A stretch of 64,000 bases of DNA from Kitasatospora xanthocidica (GTDB taxonomy: Bacteria; Actinomycetota; Actinomycetes; Streptomycetales; Streptomycetaceae), in contig NZ_BNBY01000005.1 of assembly GCF_014656195.1 (NCBI RefSeq), positions 204,971 to 268,970 of the forward strand, read 5' to 3'. The position numbers and the translations under genes were made by a program. Within the stretch, counting starts at the first letter, position 1. Each line of letters opens with the position of its first letter. This document shows positions 27,771 through 36,528 of this stretch, in pieces. The notes under the pieces are model-generated. The model ran no database searches, was not told the DNA's origin, and saw only the letters and a program-made list of their open reading frames with translations.

Positions 27771-27799
27771 TTGACACCACCATTGGTCTAGGCCAGAGT
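27771..27799 (+). promoter_or_regulatory. Promoter with dre operator for the second DasA-like gene
   Basis: TTGACA (27771-27776), a dre-like palindrome ATTGGTCTAGGCCAGA (27782-27797, 13 of 16 to the idealised site) and a possible -10 CAGAGT (27794-27799). The geometry matches the dasA promoter: the operator begins 11 bases after the first base of the -35 in both. The rest of the 420-base gap (27528-27946) shows only a repeated TTGGCC motif upstream. Confidence 0.8.
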
Positions 27800-27946
27800 C
27801 CAGTCATCCGGTTCGAGATCGAACCTCGCCGGATGTGGTATCAGCCCACCCCGAAGCTCTTCGCCGCCCCCTGTCCGGACTCTCCGCTGCGGGCGCCAAT
27901 CACGCTGCCGGCGGGCATCACGGCTCTAACACCCTCGGAGGACGGC

Positions 27947-29260
27947 GTGAAGAAGCGTCAACTCGTCTCGGCGCTCGGGACCATGGCACTGGCGGCGGGG
28001 CTGACGGCCTGTTCCTCGTCCGGCTCACCGTCGGGCGACGGCAGGAGCTCCGCCGCCGACCCGAAGGCCGCCATCGGCACCGTCACCGTCTGGCTGATGG
28101 ACGACGCCCAGAAGAACTGGCCCGACCTGGTGCAGCGGGTCAACGACGAGTTCGCGGCGAAGTACCCGAAGGTCACCCTCAAACTCGCCTACCAGGGCTG
28201 GGCGGACAAGGTCGGCAAGCTGGACAAGGCCATCGCCGAGGGCAACGCCCCCGACGTGGTCGAGCTGGGCAACACCGAGACCATGAAGTACGTGCTGTCC
28301 GGCGCGCTGGCCCCGGTGGACCGCAGTACCTTCGACAACTCCGACAGCTGGATCAAGGCGCTCGCCAACACCTGCACCTACCAGGACAAGCTCTGGTGCG
28401 TGCCCTACTACGCCGGCTCCCGGGTCGCCATCTACAACTCCGCGGCCTTCCAACAGGCCACCGGCAGCGCCGAGTTCCCGAAGACGGAGGCCGAGCTGAC
28501 GGCCGCCCTGGACAAGATCGCGGACAAGAACAAGGCCGACAGGACCTTCTCCCCGCTCTACCTGCCGGGCCCGTACTGGTACGCGGCGATGAGCTACGTG
28601 GCGGCGTCCGGCGGCAGCATCGCCAAGTTCGACAGCGCCGGCAACTGGCACGGCACCCTGCACGACCCCAAGTCCCAGGAGGGCATCGGCCACTTCGCCG
28701 ACCTGGTGCGCAAGTACAACAAGGGCGACCAGTCGCTGAACGAGCAGAACCAGTACGAGGCGATGGCCCGCGGGCACGCCGCGTCCTTCTACGGCAACGG
28801 CTACGAGGCGGCCAGCGTCACCGCGCCGGTCACCGGCGACCCGGGCCTCAAGGACTCCGTCAAGGTGGCCACCATGCCCGGCCCGGACGGCAAGCCGCTG
28901 CCGACCTTCATCGGCGGCTCCGACCTCGCCGTCACCGCCAAGTCCCAGTCCACGGTGCTGGCCACCGACTGGGTCCGGATGTTCACCAGCACCAAGTCCG
29001 AGCAGGCGCTGGCCGACAAGGACATCCTGCCGAACAACCTCACCCAGCTGAACCCGCTGAAGAACAAGCCGTCCACCGCCGCCGCGGCCAACGCCGTCCC
29101 GGACGCCTGGTTCACCCCGCTGGCCCCGGGCTGGGGCGCGGTCGAGAAGCAGAAGATCATCCCGGACATGCTCACCGCGATCCTCAAGGGCAAGTCGGTG
29201 GACCAGGCCACCAAGGAGGCCGACGCCGCGATCGACCAGCTGATCAACAAGGCGTCCTGA
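27947..29260 (+). CDS. DasA-like sugar-binding lipoprotein (paralogue)
   Basis: 437 residues; lipobox GLTACS with Cys at about 22. It is a paralogue of DasA: VTVWLMDDAQKNW, DVVELGNTET and a CVPYYAGSRVAIYNS segment align with the DasA landmarks, but identity is clearly moderate. GTG at 27947 follows CGGAGG, and the region around the start (GGAGGACGGCGTGAAGAAGC) resembles that of dasA. It has no permease genes of its own and lies directly downstream of dasABCD under its own dre promoter. It may feed the same DasBC channel with a different amino-sugar oligomer; this is inference. Confidence 0.85.
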   Translation: MKKRQLVSALGTMALAAGLTACSSSGSPSGDGRSSAADPKAAIGTVTVWLMDDAQKNWPDLVQRVNDEFAAKYPKVTLKLAYQGWADKVGKLDKAIAEGNAPDVVELGNTETMKYVLSGALAPVDRSTFDNSDSWIKALANTCTYQDKLWCVPYYAGSRVAIYNSAAFQQATGSAEFPKTEAELTAALDKIADKNKADRTFSPLYLPGPYWYAAMSYVAASGGSIAKFDSAGNWHGTLHDPKSQEGIGHFADLVRKYNKGDQSLNEQNQYEAMARGHAASFYGNGYEAASVTAPVTGDPGLKDSVKVATMPGPDGKPLPTFIGGSDLAVTAKSQSTVLATDWVRMFTSTKSEQALADKDILPNNLTQLNPLKNKPSTAAAANAVPDAWFTPLAPGWGAVEKQKIIPDMLTAILKGKSVDQATKEADAAIDQLINKAS

Positions 29261-29498
29261 CCCGCGCCGCCGCCGTCCGCCCCGCCCGCTCCCGGAGACG
29301 GGACGGGGGCGGGTGGGGCGGACGGGGGCGTGCGACGGGGCGCGTGGCAGGGCGTTCGGAGGTGCTCCGGGACGGGCGCGCCCGTAGGATTGCGGGGCAC
29401 GAAGAACCGCAGCGAGTGTGCGGACTCGCCGCCGTAGAGGTCCCCCGTCGGGCAGCCGCCCGCGCGGGGTCGAACCATCTCATCGGAGGCAGACCCAC

Positions 29499-30557
29499 AT
29501 GTCCGACCCGCAGACCGTTTCCGTGCCCGGCCGGATCATGGCGGCGGAGATGGCCGAGCAGCCGGCCGTCCTCCAGCGCATCCTCGACGAGGGTGCCCCG
29601 AAGATCCGCGAGATCGCGGCCGAGATCGCCACCCGCAACCCGCGCTTCGTCCTGCTCACCGCGCGCGGCACGTCCGACAACGCCGCGCTCTACGCCAAGT
29701 ACCTGGTCGAGATCCTGCTCGGCAAGCCGGCCGGGCTGACCTCGATGTCCACCACCACCGCGTACGGCGCCAAGCCCGACCTCACCGACGTCCTGGTGAT
29801 CACCGTCAGCCAGTCCGGCGGCTCGCCGGACCTGGTCGCCTCCACGAAGGCGGCCCGCGAGGCCGGTGCCGTTACCCTCGCGGTCACCAACAACTCCTCC
29901 TCGCCGCTGGCCGAGGTCTCCGAGTTCCACATCGACGTGCTGGCCGGCCCGGAGAAGGCGCTGCCCGCCACCAAGACCTACACCGCCGAGCTGCTGGCGC
30001 TCTACCTGCTGATCGAGGGCCTGCGCGGCGGCGACGCTTCGGCTGCCAAGGAACTGCCGGCCCTGGCCGCCGGCGTGCTGGTCCGGCAGGCCGAGGTGAA
30101 GGCGCTGGCCGAGCGCTACCGCTTCGCCCAGCGCCTGGTCATCACCTCGCGCGGCTACGGCTACCCGACCGCCCGCGAGGCGGCGCTGAAGCTGATGGAG
30201 ACCACCTACATCCCGGCCAGCCCGTTCTCCGGCGCGGACCTGCTGCACGGCCCGCTGGCCATGGTGGACAACGTCTCGCCGGTCATCGCGATCGTCCCGG
30301 ACGGCAAGGGCGGCGAGGCGCTGCAGCCCGTCCTGGACCGGCTGCGCGGCCGCGGCGCGGACCTGGTCGTGATCGGCCAGCAGGCGCAGGTGGACGCCGC
30401 CTCGGCGGGCTTCGCCCTGCCGGCCGGGGTGCCCGAGGAGGTGCAGCCGATCCTGGAGATTCTCCCGCTGCAGCTGCTGGCGTACGAGGTCACCATCGCC
30501 CGCGGCCAGGACCCGGACGCCCCGCGCGCCCTGGCCAAGGTCACCGAGACGCGGTAA
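29499..30557 (+). CDS. SIS-domain sugar isomerase/deaminase (GlmS-C / NagB-II-like)
   Basis: 352 residues with two SIS domains. The first has TARGTSDNAA and VSQSGGSPD, the classical phosphosugar-binding loop. The second has TSRGYGYPTAREAALKLMET and HGPLAMVD, as in the isomerase half of GlmS. There is no glutaminase domain. Proteins of this type deaminate glucosamine-6-phosphate or related phosphosugars, which fits its place after the das genes. It is not the ~260-residue NagB fold. ATG at 29499 follows CGGAGG. Confidence 0.8.
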   Translation: MSDPQTVSVPGRIMAAEMAEQPAVLQRILDEGAPKIREIAAEIATRNPRFVLLTARGTSDNAALYAKYLVEILLGKPAGLTSMSTTTAYGAKPDLTDVLVITVSQSGGSPDLVASTKAAREAGAVTLAVTNNSSSPLAEVSEFHIDVLAGPEKALPATKTYTAELLALYLLIEGLRGGDASAAKELPALAAGVLVRQAEVKALAERYRFAQRLVITSRGYGYPTAREAALKLMETTYIPASPFSGADLLHGPLAMVDNVSPVIAIVPDGKGGEALQPVLDRLRGRGADLVVIGQQAQVDAASAGFALPAGVPEEVQPILEILPLQLLAYEVTIARGQDPDAPRALAKVTETR

Positions 30558-30703
30558 CTCGCCCGCTCGCCTCCGGGGCGCTCGGACCCGGTGCCGACGG
30601 TCGGCGCTCCAAGACCCCTCGTTCCTCAGGGCCTCCTCGCTTCTCCCTTTCGGCACCGGCGCGCCCCTTCGGCTCGGGGCGGGCGGGACAACTCCCCACA
30701 CAG

Positions 30704-30740
30704 ACCGGCCCCCGTCCACAGGCTGTGGACGGGGGCCGGT
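30704..30740. terminator. Hairpin terminator after the SIS-domain gene
   Basis: A long inverted repeat (30704-30721 with 30723-30740, about 16 usable pairs once the loop is allowed) lies downstream of the SIS-domain gene. The remaining gap up to 31111 contains two dre-like sites, given separately. Confidence 0.75.
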
Positions 30741-30971
30741 CCGCTGAGCGGCGGGACGTGGTTCGGGGGAGGGCCGGTGGCCGGAAAGCACTACGGGCCA
30801 CGGCGCCGACACGGGACCCTCAACCCATGCGGCACCGCAGCCCGGAGCTGTCGTCGGTCACCGGGGACGATCGAGGACTGTGCGGGGTCCTCGATCGGCG
30901 GCGTCCGACCGAGGAAAGGCCGCGCGCGGTCAGGGCAGTTGCGCGGGGGCCTCTCCTTGGTGCCCTTCCAT

Positions 30972-31028
30972 TGTGGACTAGACCAATCTTGGTTGTCCAG
31001 GCCCGTCGGCACATTGGTCTAAACAACT
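30972..31028. promoter_or_regulatory. Pair of DasR-like (dre) operators upstream of the sensor kinase
   Basis: TGTGGACTAGACCAAT (30972-30987) and ATTGGTCTAAACAACT (31013-31028) each match 13 of 16 positions of the idealised dre palindrome. Their centres are 41 bases apart, about four helical turns, and the second ends 83 bases before the kinase GTG. DasR control of the kinase is inferred. Confidence 0.65.
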
Positions 31029-31111
31029 CCTCCCCGTCGCGAGGCCTTCACGCCCGGTCCGTCCACCGGTCCGCCGCGCCCCGTCCGGACCGGCGGCGCT
31101 ACCCTCGCCAT

Positions 31112-32632
31112 GTGCCCTCGCTGAACGAACTCGTCCGCCGCCACACCACCCTCACCGGGGCCGACGTGGAATGGCTCCACATGCTGGTCTCGGAGTGGCA
31201 GCTGCTCTCCGACCTCTCCTTCGCCGACCTGGTGCTGTGGATCCCCACCTGGGACGGCATCCGCTACGTCTCGGTGGCGCAGATGCGGCCCAACACCGGG
31301 CCGACCTCCTACCAGGACGACATGGTCGGCCACCTCGTCCCCCGCGGCCGCCGTCCGCTGCTGGACGCCGCCTTCGACGAGGGCCGGATCGTGCGCGAGG
31401 GCGATCCGGAGTGGCGCGAGGAGGTCCCGGTCCGGGTCGAGTCGATCCCGGTCCGGCGGGAGGGCAAGGTGCTCGGGGTGATCGCCCGCAACACCAACCT
31501 GCTGACCGTCCGCACCCCCAGCCGGCTGGAGCTCACCTACCTGCAGAGCGCCTCCGACCTGGCCCAGATGATCGCGGCCGGCAGTTTCCCCTTCCCCGGT
31601 CACGAGCAGATGGACATGGACGCCGCCCCCCGGGTCGGCGACGGCCTGATCCGCCTGGACGCGGACGGCATCGTCACCTACGCCAGCCCCAACGCGCTCT
31701 CCGCCTACCACCGCCTCGGCCTGACCTCCGACCTGGTCGGCAGCCACCTCGGCCGCGCCACCGCCGACCTCGCCCCGCCGTCCCGGGGGGCGGTCCACGA
31801 GGCGCTGGTGAAGGTGGCCAGCGGCTGGGCGCCCCGGCAGACCGAGGTGGAGGCGCAGGGGGGAGTGGTGACCCTGCGGGCGATCCCGCTCAAGCCCAAG
31901 GGCACCCTGACCGGTTCGCTGGTGCTCTGCCGCGACGTCACCGAGCTGCGCCGCCGCGACCGCGAGCTGATGACCAAGGACGCGACCATCCGGGAGATCC
32001 ACCACCGGGTGAAGAACAACCTGCAGACCGTCGCGGCCCTGCTGCGGCTGCAGTCCCGCCGGATGGAGTCGGAGTCCGGCCGGGCCGCGCTGGACGAGGC
32101 GGTGCGCCGGGTCGGTTCGATCGCGATCGTGCACGAGACGCTCTCCCAGGCGCTGGACGAGCAGGTGGCCTTCGACGAGATCGCCGACCGGGTGCTGGCG
32201 ATGGCGATGGAGCTGTCCCAGGACGGCCGGGTGGCGACCCGCCGCTCCGGCAGCTTCGGCATCCTGTCCGCGGAGGTGGCCACCCCGCTGTCGATGGTGC
32301 TGACCGAGCTGCTGCAGAACGCCCTGGAGCACGCCTTCGGTCCGACGGCCTCCGGCAACCTGGAGATCAGTGCGCTGCGCGGCCGGGCCCCGGCGACCGG
32401 GATGGGCTGGTCGGACAGCTGGAACGGCGGTGCCCGCCCGGAGGAGTACCTGCTGATCACGGTGCAGGACGACGGCCGCGGCATGCCGGAGGACTTCGAC
32501 CCGCAGACGGCGGGCAACCTCGGACTCCAGATCGTCCGGACGCTGGCCACCGGTGAGCTCGGCGGCACCTTCGACATGGTGGCCGGCCCGAACGGCGGTA
32601 CGAAGGTGATCCTGGAGATCCCGGTCCGCTGA
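31112..32632 (+). CDS. PdtaS-like sensor histidine kinase (GAF-PAS-HisKA_2)
   Basis: 506 residues without obvious membrane segments. The N-terminal ~150 residues resemble the GAF-like sensor found in PdtaS proteins. A PAS-like domain (about 170-285) has RLDADGIVTYASPNA. The HWE/HisKA_2 dimerisation helix HHRVKNNLQTVAALLRLQ (His297/298) and an ATPase domain with LTELLQNALEHAF, DDGRGMP and GNLGLQIV follow. Mycobacterial PdtaS signals to an ANTAR RNA-binding regulator. No response regulator lies beside it. GTG at 31112 is chosen by conservation; paired dre-like sites lie upstream. Confidence 0.85.
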   Translation: MPSLNELVRRHTTLTGADVEWLHMLVSEWQLLSDLSFADLVLWIPTWDGIRYVSVAQMRPNTGPTSYQDDMVGHLVPRGRRPLLDAAFDEGRIVREGDPEWREEVPVRVESIPVRREGKVLGVIARNTNLLTVRTPSRLELTYLQSASDLAQMIAAGSFPFPGHEQMDMDAAPRVGDGLIRLDADGIVTYASPNALSAYHRLGLTSDLVGSHLGRATADLAPPSRGAVHEALVKVASGWAPRQTEVEAQGGVVTLRAIPLKPKGTLTGSLVLCRDVTELRRRDRELMTKDATIREIHHRVKNNLQTVAALLRLQSRRMESESGRAALDEAVRRVGSIAIVHETLSQALDEQVAFDEIADRVLAMAMELSQDGRVATRRSGSFGILSAEVATPLSMVLTELLQNALEHAFGPTASGNLEISALRGRAPATGMGWSDSWNGGARPEEYLLITVQDDGRGMPEDFDPQTAGNLGLQIVRTLATGELGGTFDMVAGPNGGTKVILEIPVR

Positions 32633-32827
32633 GGCACCACGTCGCGCACCTCGCACCACGGATTCTCAGCAGAATCTCACCGAGGTGGCGGACCGCTGAC
32701 AGGTGCGTCGGTGCGCGGCGGGGGCGCGCGCTCGGCGGAAGCGCCGGGTGCGCACTCCGCCCGCCCCGGCCCGCTGCGGCCGAACGGGGAGGGGTGGGCC
32801 CGGACGGCCGGGCCCGGAAACAGAAAC

Positions 32828-32869
32828 GAGGCCCTGTCGACCGGGGGGGGGGTGGGTCGACAGGGCCTC
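32828..32869. terminator. Perfect 15-bp hairpin terminator
   Basis: A stem of 15 perfect pairs (32828-32842 with 32855-32869) around a G-rich 12-base loop lies between the convergent kinase and wblE genes. The rest of the 511-base gap 32633-33143 shows no further gene or motif I can support. Confidence 0.85.
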
Positions 32870-33143
32870 TCAACCCGTTCCGGCCGTCGGGGGGAGTCGG
32901 CCGGAGCGGGGGCTCTGGGTGGTGCGACACCTCGCCGGTGCATTGCACACGGTGAGCGCCTCAGCTCCACGATATTGCTCTAAGTGAACAGTATCAAGTG
33001 GCTGGACGGGTCCGGTGTCGCGGGACCGAGTCGAGCAAGGTCCTTTGTGCGGAAGGCTTCACCAGGAAGTGCAGGGAAGCCTTTGATCATGTGTTGATCG
33101 GTCTTACGGTCACTGCGGGTGCTACGGCGTGTGATCGGAGCGA

Positions 33144-33395
33144 TCAGGCGGTGCGGGCGCGGTTGCGGGCGGCGCGGCGCTTCATCGCACGACGCTCGTC
33201 CTCGCTCATGCCGCCCCAGACGCCGGCGTCCTGGCCGGTCTCGAGCGCCCACTGGAGGCACTGCTCCATGACGGGACAGCGGCGGCACACGGCCTTGGCT
33301 TCCTCGATCTGCAGCAGAGCAGGACCGGTGTTCCCGATCGGGAAGAACAGCTCCGGGTCCTCTTCGCGGCAGACAGCGCGGTGGCGCCAGTCCAT
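33144..33395 (-). CDS. wblE: WhiB-family iron-sulfur regulator WblE
   Basis: 83 residues from the ATG at 33395 (MDWRHRAVC). Four conserved cysteines C9, C37, C40 and C46 (C-x2-C-x5-C) bind a [4Fe-4S] cluster. The beta-turn GVWGGMSEDER (58-68) and basic tail KRRAARNRAR follow. WhiB proteins act with the principal sigma factor; WblE is the near-universal actinobacterial form related to mycobacterial WhiB1. A longer start at 33428 would add 11 residues and is less likely. The gene converges with the sensor kinase. Confidence 0.93.
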   Translation of the reverse strand: MDWRHRAVCREEDPELFFPIGNTGPALLQIEEAKAVCRRCPVMEQCLQWALETGQDAGVWGGMSEDERRAMKRRAARNRARTA

Positions 33396-33762
33396 GGTCG
33401 TCCAACTCCTCCTGCCGACGGGGGTCACCCGGCGGCATAATCGATGGCTTTGTGAATGTGAACGCTTTCACGAATCCCGCAACAGCAAAAGAGACCAAAG
33501 GCCTACCGGGCCCGGGTGGTCTGTGCTAGGGGGGATTCGGCGATTCGAGGGACACCCCGCGGTCGGCGCTCCGTGGTTCCGGAGTTGCCGTCGCTGCGAT
33601 GTGTCCCGATCGCCATGTAGAGGTTCGCAAACCTCGGGCTCGGATACAACCCCCTTCGGGGAGGAATTTTTGATTCTTCGGTGTCGCCTAGCTCACAGCC
33701 AGTACTTCTATGGAGTGAAGGGGGCTTGTGCGTTCGAGAAGAAGGGCGAACCCCACTTCCAG
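33396..33762. other. Intergenic region upstream of wblE, with a small palindrome
   Basis: About 370 bases, less G+C rich than the surroundings, between wblE and the lipid kinase. It holds the wblE promoter region. GTGAACGCTTTCAC (33458-33471) has matching 5-base arms and looks operator-like. A short CCCCTTCGGGG hairpin followed by TTTTT on the plus strand lies near 33649-33669. No coding sequence is supported. Confidence 0.4.
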
Positions 33763-34734
33763 TCACACAATCACACGCAGTGCCCGCCGAACGCCTGTGA
33801 AACTGACGCGACTCCTGTCTCCAAGATGGTCGCCGTCCACCTGGAACGGGGTGGGTTCCTCTGAAACCAAGGTGAAGTGTCTGACGTCGTGATAGGAGAC
33901 GACGTGCTTCCCGGACGGGCCGGCCGGCGGTGCGCCGTCGCTCGAAGGCGCGTACGACCGCAGGATCTGACGGATCGTTCGAGCCGTACCGAACGCCGTC
34001 ATCCGGGTGATCCCGAAGACGTCCAGATCCGTGTCGAAGGAGGCGAGCGGCGAGGGGTAGACCGGACGGTTGCCGAGGAACGTCCACGGCGAGGTGTTGC
34101 TGACTATCGACAGCACGAGCCCCGGCACGGCCCCGTGGCCAGGCAGCTCTAGGGAAACGGGGCCCGAACGGCGCTGCTCACGCTGGGTGAAGTAGTGCCG
34201 GATCGCCTGCTGGACGTAGAGGGCGTGGGTGGACTTGCGCCCGGCCCGGCGCTGCTCCTCGACCCGGCCCACCACCCCGGCGTCGAAGCCGAGGCCGGCG
34301 GTGAAGGTGAACCAGCGGTCCGGGAGGCCGGCGGTCATCGCCTTCCCCAGCCCGATCGGGCGCTCCCGCTTGCGCTCCAGCGCGTGCAGCAGGGCTCCGG
34401 TGGCCTCCACCGGGTCGTTGGGCAGACCCAGCGCGCGGGCGAACACATTGGTCGAACCGCCCGGCACCACGGCCAGTCGCGGGACCTTCTCGCCCGGGCC
34501 GTGCGCCAGCAGCCCGTTCACCACCTCGTTGACGGTGCCGTCGCCGCCCAGCGCCACCACCAGGTCGACCGTGCCGTCCTCCGTCGCCTGGCGGGCCAGG
34601 TCGCGCGCGTGGCCCCGGTACTGGGTCTCGGCCACCTCCAGCTTGAGGTCGCTGCGCAGCGCGTGGATCAGGACGTCCCTGGTCCGGCCACTGGTGGTGG
34701 TGGCCTTGTGGTTCACGACCAGGAGAGCGCGCAT
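33763..34734 (-). CDS. Diacylglycerol-kinase-family lipid kinase
   Basis: 323 residues. The catalytic-domain signature ALGGDGTVNEVVNG is at about 61-74, followed by PGGSTNVFARALG, the usual nucleotide-binding and substrate elements of the DAGK/sphingosine kinase/YegS family. The C-terminal half has the expected beta-rich lid ending with FQVDGDHLG. It probably phosphorylates a membrane lipid such as diacylglycerol. The ATG lies 51 bases from the divergent small membrane protein gene. Confidence 0.9.
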   Translation of the reverse strand: MRALLVVNHKATTTSGRTRDVLIHALRSDLKLEVAETQYRGHARDLARQATEDGTVDLVVALGGDGTVNEVVNGLLAHGPGEKVPRLAVVPGGSTNVFARALGLPNDPVEATGALLHALERKRERPIGLGKAMTAGLPDRWFTFTAGLGFDAGVVGRVEEQRRAGRKSTHALYVQQAIRHYFTQREQRRSGPVSLELPGHGAVPGLVLSIVSNTSPWTFLGNRPVYPSPLASFDTDLDVFGITRMTAFGTARTIRQILRSYAPSSDGAPPAGPSGKHVVSYHDVRHFTLVSEEPTPFQVDGDHLGDRSRVSFTGVRRALRVIV

Positions 34735-34784
34735 GGGGAAAGCCTACGGGTCGGTACGGACCAACCGGCGGCTACCCTGCTGGA

Positions 34785-35213
34785 GTGACCGCAGAAACCT
34801 CCGCACCCGCACCTGTGGCCGGCTCCGGCCGTCCCGCGTCCCTGACCCTGGGCGCCGCCATCACGGCCCTGGAGGGCGCCGCGCTGGCCGTCGTCGGCGT
34901 CTGGGACATGGTGGCCGCGCTGTCCGGCCAGTCCAAGCAGCTGGCCCTGAACGAGTTCGGCGGCCTGGTCATCGTGGTGCTCGGCGTGCTGCCGGTGCTG
35001 GCCGCCCGCGCGCTGCTGAAGGAGCGCCGCTGGGGCCGCAGCCCGGCGGTGCTGACCAACTCGATCTGCCTGCCGGTCGCCTACTACATGGTCCGGAGCG
35101 GCGGCGCGATGGTCGCGGTCGGCGTGCTGGTCGGCCTGCTCGGGCTGGTGGGCATCGGCTCGCTGCTGAACCCGAGGTCGACGGCGGCCCTGTACGCCCC
35201 GTCCGAGGACTGA
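34785..35213 (+). CDS. Small integral membrane protein of unknown function
   Basis: 142 residues with four hydrophobic segments, starting at a GTG. No catalytic motif was recognised. The N-terminal ~18 residues are Ala/Pro-rich, and the C-terminus ends in NPRSTAALYAPSED. It is divergent from the lipid kinase and convergent with the sigma-factor gene. The gene order lipid kinase - membrane protein - SigH appears conserved in streptomycetes, from memory. Confidence 0.75.
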   Translation: MTAETSAPAPVAGSGRPASLTLGAAITALEGAALAVVGVWDMVAALSGQSKQLALNEFGGLVIVVLGVLPVLAARALLKERRWGRSPAVLTNSICLPVAYYMVRSGGAMVAVGVLVGLLGLVGIGSLLNPRSTAALYAPSED

Positions 35214-35292
35214 GCGCGCGGGACCGCCGGAGCCGGACGGCCGCCCGGCCGGAGCCGGACGGCCGTCGGGCGCGGGCCGGGCCGGCCCGGTC

Positions 35293-36351
35293 CTACTCCT
35301 CGACCAGGAGCTTCTCCCGCAGCTGGGCCAGCGTCCGGGCGAGCAGCCGGGACACGTGCATCTGGGAGATCCCCACCTCGGCGGCGATCTGCGACTGGGT
35401 CATGTTCCGGAAGAACCGCAGCACCAGGATCTTCTGTTCCCGGGGCGGCAGTTGGGCCAGCAGCGGCTTGAGCGACTCGCGGTACTCGACGCCCTCCAGC
35501 GCCTCGTCGGTGGCGCCCAGGGTGTCCGCGACGGCCGGCGACTCGTCGTCGCTGTCCGGCACGTCCAGGGACAGGGTGGAGTACGCGTTGGCGGACTCCA
35601 GGCCCTCCAGGACGTCCTCCTCGGAGATCCCCAGGTGCTCGGCCAGCTCGTGCACCGTGGGGGAGCGGCCGTGCCGCTGGGAGAGCTCGCTGGTCGCCGT
35701 GGTGAGCGACAGCCGCAGCTCCTGCAGCCGGCGCGGGACGCGCACCGCCCAGCCCTTGTCGCGGAAGTGCCGCTTGATCTCCCCGACGATGGTCGGCGTC
35801 GCGTAGGTGGAGAACTCGACCCCGCGCTCGTGGTCGAAGCGGTCCACCGACTTGATCAGGCCGATGGTGGCGACCTGGGTGAGGTCGTCCAGCGGCTCGC
35901 CGCGGTTGCGGAAGCGCCGGGCCAGGTGCTCGACCAGCGGGATGTGCATCCGCACCAGCTGGTTGCGCAGCTCGACCCGCTCCGGCGAGCCCTCGGGCAG
36001 CGCCGACAGGCGGACGAACAGCGCGCGGGCGGCCTCCCGGTCCGGGGCGCCGGAGCGGTGCGTGCCCTGGGCGGGCACGGCGCCGTGCGGCTCCGTCTCG
36101 GTCGTCCCGGCGGGCTCGGCCGTTTCGGACGTCTCGGCCGGCCCGGCCGTCCCGTCCGCCCGGTCCGCCGGATCCGGCGGGGGTACGGAGTCGGGCGTCG
36201 GCTCGGACGTCGGCTCGGTCGGGTGGCTCATCCGGTGGGCGTCCTTCGGGTGCGCTTCGTCGTTGGCGGCGAGGCCGGGAACGCTCGCCTGGGTCGGTAC
36301 GGCGGGTCCCGCCGTCGCGAGGCCGGTACGGTCCAGATCACTCACGGCCAT
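35293..36351 (-). CDS. sigH: SigB/SigF/SigG-family stress sigma factor, SigH-like
   Basis: About 352 residues. Region 2 has LTQVATIGLIKSVDRFD and VEFSTYATPTIVGEIKRHFR; region 3 has RSPTVHELAEHLGISEEDV; region 4 ends with LPPREQKILVLRFFRNMTQ and QIAAEVGISQMHVSRLL. A disordered, acidic Pro/Glu/Thr-rich N-terminal extension (about 110 residues) precedes the sigma core. ATG at 36351 is chosen; GTG at 36375 and ATG at about 36231 (MSHPTEP) are in frame, and S. coelicolor SigH is known to be made in several lengths. The anti-sigma gene lies directly upstream. Confidence 0.85.
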   Translation of the reverse strand: MAVSDLDRTGLATAGPAVPTQASVPGLAANDEAHPKDAHRMSHPTEPTSEPTPDSVPPPDPADRADGTAGPAETSETAEPAGTTETEPHGAVPAQGTHRSGAPDREAARALFVRLSALPEGSPERVELRNQLVRMHIPLVEHLARRFRNRGEPLDDLTQVATIGLIKSVDRFDHERGVEFSTYATPTIVGEIKRHFRDKGWAVRVPRRLQELRLSLTTATSELSQRHGRSPTVHELAEHLGISEEDVLEGLESANAYSTLSLDVPDSDDESPAVADTLGATDEALEGVEYRESLKPLLAQLPPREQKILVLRFFRNMTQSQIAAEVGISQMHVSRLLARTLAQLREKLLVEE

Positions 36352-36528
36352 TCCCCCGTTCCGTTCCGGGAGCACCGGGGCCGGCGGCCCCGGAATCGTC
36401 TCGTTGGTCGTACCGCCCTGGGCGGTACCGGGAGCCGTCCGCCGGGCCCCGGGAGGGGTGGCGGCGGACGGCCCTTGAGCGGGTGCTGCTCGGTGCTGCG
36501 CGGTCCGCGCGGTGGGGTCCGGCGCCCG

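Noticed and set aside
32843..32856. Poly-G run as a possible sequencing frameshift
   Set aside because: It lies in the loop of a terminator hairpin, outside any coding region, so no gene is affected.
33503..34087. 194-codon minus-strand frame between wblE and the lipid kinase
   Set aside because: Largely overlaps the 3' end of the lipid-kinase gene, with no ribosome site and an unstructured Arg-rich product.
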